A stretch of 39,422 bases of DNA from Linderina pennispora (Eukaryota > Kickxellomycota > Kickxellomycetes > Kickxellales > Kickxellaceae). Both the position numbers and the translations under genes were made by a program. Of this stretch, positions 37,455 to 39,422 are shown in pieces. The notes beneath the pieces were generated by a model. That model saw only the letters and a list, made by a program, of their open reading frames with translations, had not been told where the DNA came from and searched no databases. The stretch spans positions 1 to 39,422 of the forward strand of contig NW_024468329.1 in NCBI RefSeq assembly GCF_002104995.1. The letters run 5' to 3'. Each line of letters starts with the position of its first letter. Position 1 is the first letter of the stretch.

Positions 37455-38074
37455 AAAAATCTGAAATGATGTCTGAGCTTGCGTATTTAAAGGGGGAGCT
37501 ATTGGAAAAGCAGATGTAACAATGTGAGAAAAGCGCAGGGAGGCAAGGGGAGGCTAGCAGGGAGTGGGTATATAAAGTGCTCTGTGGGGGGACGAGGTGG
37601 TGGGAATGGCCGAGCGCGACGCCCAGTGACAATGGGCGAGTTTGCTGGAAGGGAAATCCGAGCGACATACACTTTTTGGCGCCTAATGCGGGCACGATTT
37701 TGCTTGTTTTGACCACCTCAGGCATCGTGACCCAAGGCTGCCATTCATTAGCAGCAGCATATTTAACGCGCTGCTGGCGAGTTCGTGTGCACTCCTCTCA
37801 GGTAAGCTGGTGATCGTAGAGCGATACTGCACGCAGCTCAAGAGCATGGTTCCCAGAAAAAACCAACATTCAGCCGCCTTCAGCAGAGCCCTTAGAACGC
37901 CGAGCGTTTCCTTCGTCGATCGCGGAATTCAGGCCTGATAGACAAGCATTTTGACATGGGCAGCACCCAATTGCAAGCAGCGAGTTGGAACGAGTGTTCC
38001 CGCGCTGTCACGCACATTCACCGTATGACATGCGCCGTGATATCACCACAATCGCTATATATTTTTGTGCCAGC
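37455..38074. other. intergenic, promoter-like sequences only
   Basis: About 620 bases upstream of the MULE-like gene. A TTTAAATA string at about 37486-37493 is placed as its TATA box would be. A plus-strand TATATAAAG near 37569 has no credible gene after it. Short frames here lack domains. Confidence 0.4.
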
Positions 38075-38623
38075 CTACAAGAACCCAACTAGGCACTGGT
38101 CAAGAATCATGTCGACGTTGACCCACGAATGTGTCTCGGCAAACAGCTTGGATCCATCCTTGCCTGCTGCCCTCATCAACTGGCCGCGGCCGCCAGGGTG
38201 AAAGTTCATATACCTAGTGACATTGTAGACCTTGCCGTAGATGACCATCCAGCAGTCGTCACGTTTATTGTGCTTTGCAACCTCCTCCATTGTCAGACGC
38301 CGCAGCTGCTGCACCCGCGGAGGTCCTCGCCTGAGGACTTTAGGCGCGCCCAGTCCATTGGCGAGTGACCCGGGGCCAGCGCAACCTTGTGCCGCACGCG
38401 GCCTGCAGTCGTAGATGCAGCAAGCTGCGGGCTGTTCCGTGCCGGGAAATTGAATGATGTGGGTTTGGGAAGAGGCGCCAGTCCGGTACTCCGCGCTGCT
38501 GATGTGCCCTGCTGCTCCTACAATCGTGGACAGAAGTGCCGGTTTTCAGCCTAAACCGCCTAATCGATTGACACGAGGTGCTCTGTCCGATATATGTACC
38601 TCGCGTGGCGGCGGTAGCGACAT
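38075..38623 (-). CDS. NCB5OR-type cytochrome b5 domain protein, two exons, one-base slip
   Basis: The heme-binding domain shows DDCWMVIYGKVYNVTRYM, FHPGG with the first heme histidine, LMRAAGKDGSKLF and ETHSW with the second. The stretch MDWARLKSSGEDLRG before it and WVNVDMILDQCLVGFL after it are peculiar to the N-terminal b5 domain of NCB5OR (cytochrome b5 reductase 4). The reductase part is absent, so it is a free b5 protein that probably passes electrons to desaturase or hydroxylase partners. Exon 1 (38623-38600) encodes MSLPPPRE, the intron is 38599-38518, and exon 2 runs 38517-38075. Between LRG and VQQLRRL (about 38315) the frame slips; one extra G gives 155 residues. No membrane tail is seen. 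Confidence 0.8.
38518..38599 (-). other. probable intron of the b5 gene (82 bases)
   Basis: Donor GTACAT and acceptor TTGTAG, phase 0, with stops in the retained reading. The donor is weaker than in the other introns, so the short first exon is less certain. Confidence 0.5.
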
Positions 38624-38885
38624 TATCCGGGTGTATGTGAAAGTGACTGTGTTTATGCAGATGCAGGAGAGAGAAAGGCACGTCGGAAGTGCCTGTGCGC
38701 CCGCCAATTTGTCATCTCGGCCACAGACATCCTGGGAAATAGCCAGCCCTGGTCGGAATCTGATCGATCAGCTGCTCTCTGGATCAGGCAGCAAAAAAAA
38801 GGTTGTGCCTGCTGCCCTCCTCACTAACGCTCCAGTCTTGCAGCCTCCTATATCTTATTGCAAATACACAACAGAAACACGCAGA

Positions 38886-39422
38886 ATGGCGGGTGGAATC
38901 AGCAACAAGCGGCCGCGCAACAGCAGCGGGTTCTCGTCAGACCTGGATCGGCGGGTTGGGCGGCTGCTGCGCGACTACATGGTTGAGGAACAGGCAACAA
39001 CGACTGGGCCGTTTTCGTTTCCCAGTACCTCCAAGCTCGTCGACTACGTGCGCGAAGTAGACATGAGCCTGCGGCGACAGAAGCTGCTGCAGCTGGAAAG
39101 AGCGTGCAGCGAGTGGTGGGCGTATGAGACGCCAGCAGGACAACCAGCAGTGCAGTCGGCGGCGCCATCAGCCGCACACACCAGCGACGAGGAGCCAGAT
39201 ATCGACGGATCAATGGACTTTGACGACCTGGAGGCAGTGCCGACGATGGAGGTCAAGGACAACGGTGCAATGAACGGTCGCTGATGAAGCTGTGGGGAGC
39301 AAAGGCGGAGAGCGCAGCAGCGGCAATGAACACAGCCACCACTGCGCCAGCACACCGCAGAAAGAGGCGACGCCGGATGTGACGACAGCTGGCCATGCGG
39401 GGACGCAGGAAGAAGCGGCGCA
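38886..39422 (+). CDS. 5' part of a probable Rix7/NVL-like ribosome-biogenesis ATPase gene
   Basis: From the ATG at 38886 the product reads MAGGISNKRPRNSSGFSSDL, then DRRVGRLLRDYMVEEQ, STSKLVDYVREVDMSLRRQKLL and a long acidic linker. A small helical domain with alternating basic residues, then an acidic linker, then a basic nuclear signal is the layout of the N-terminus of Rix7/NVL, an AAA ATPase that strips factors from pre-60S particles. A stop appears at 39282-39284 after AMNGR; one extra base before it gives NRSLMKLWGAKA and a basic cluster HRRKRRRR. The basic part then meets another stop in that frame near the window edge, so the end is unclear. The AAA domains lie outside the window, so the identity is tentative. 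Confidence 0.45.

Noticed and set aside
1-39422. CRISPR array or prokaryotic operon
   Set aside because: No spaced direct repeats of CRISPR type; introns and eukaryotic genes rule out a prokaryotic source.

Overview
The window looks like nuclear DNA of an early-diverging, compact-genome fungus. The evidence is eukaryotic: a T-complex chaperonin subunit, a SWI/SNF ATPase with bromodomain, a mitochondrial ribosomal protein, a COQ2 prenyltransferase, a SCAMP and an acinus homologue, with sparse GT-AG introns of 82-91 bases and TATA boxes in front of small secreted-protein genes. A siderophore synthetase of the IucA/IucC type, a Fanzor nuclease gene and FAR1/MULE-type sequence together suggest a zoopagomycete (Kickxellomycotina-like) or related zygomycete. 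That placement is inference.

Layout. 1-3500: a thioredoxin-like short ORF and an oligopeptide transporter. 3542-9033: an accessory block, all on the minus strand, with three divergent copies of one unrecognised protein family (one intact, two broken) and, between copies two and three, a Fanzor (eukaryotic TnpB-like RNA-guided nuclease) gene carrying two in-frame stops and two homopolymer frame slips. 9257-11543: SCAMP and acinus. 11895-13677: a twin-CX3C secreted peptide and two small genes sharing an FDALxxLT motif. 14749-18935: an MFS transporter, a tiny Trp/His/Gly-rich secreted peptide, a small membrane ORF and a vacuolar-type amino acid transporter. 20194-23516: the siderophore synthetase behind a cluster of GATA sites, an unknown membrane protein, and a secreted protein of HGGW repeats. 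23844-34845: a dense housekeeping block (CCT4, mitochondrial uL3, a UPF0538 protein, Snf2/Sth1-type ATPase, COQ2, a four-helix membrane protein). 34950-39422: a GVGA-repeat secreted protein, a FAR1/MULE transposase-like gene in five frames, an NCB5OR-type cytochrome b5 protein and the 5' part of a probable Rix7/NVL-like gene.

An important caution runs through the annotation. Several otherwise well-conserved genes (acinus, MFS transporter, cytochrome b5, Rix7-like) each need exactly one extra base to read through, the MULE-like gene needs five and the Fanzor two, always in the same direction. This looks like missing single bases in the assembly, so frame slips alone should not be read as gene death here. 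In-frame stops, as in the Fanzor and family copy 3, are stronger evidence of inactivation.

The most interesting area is 3.5-9.0 kb: the Fanzor gene, its hairpin-bearing 3' flank, and the unnamed protein family around it.
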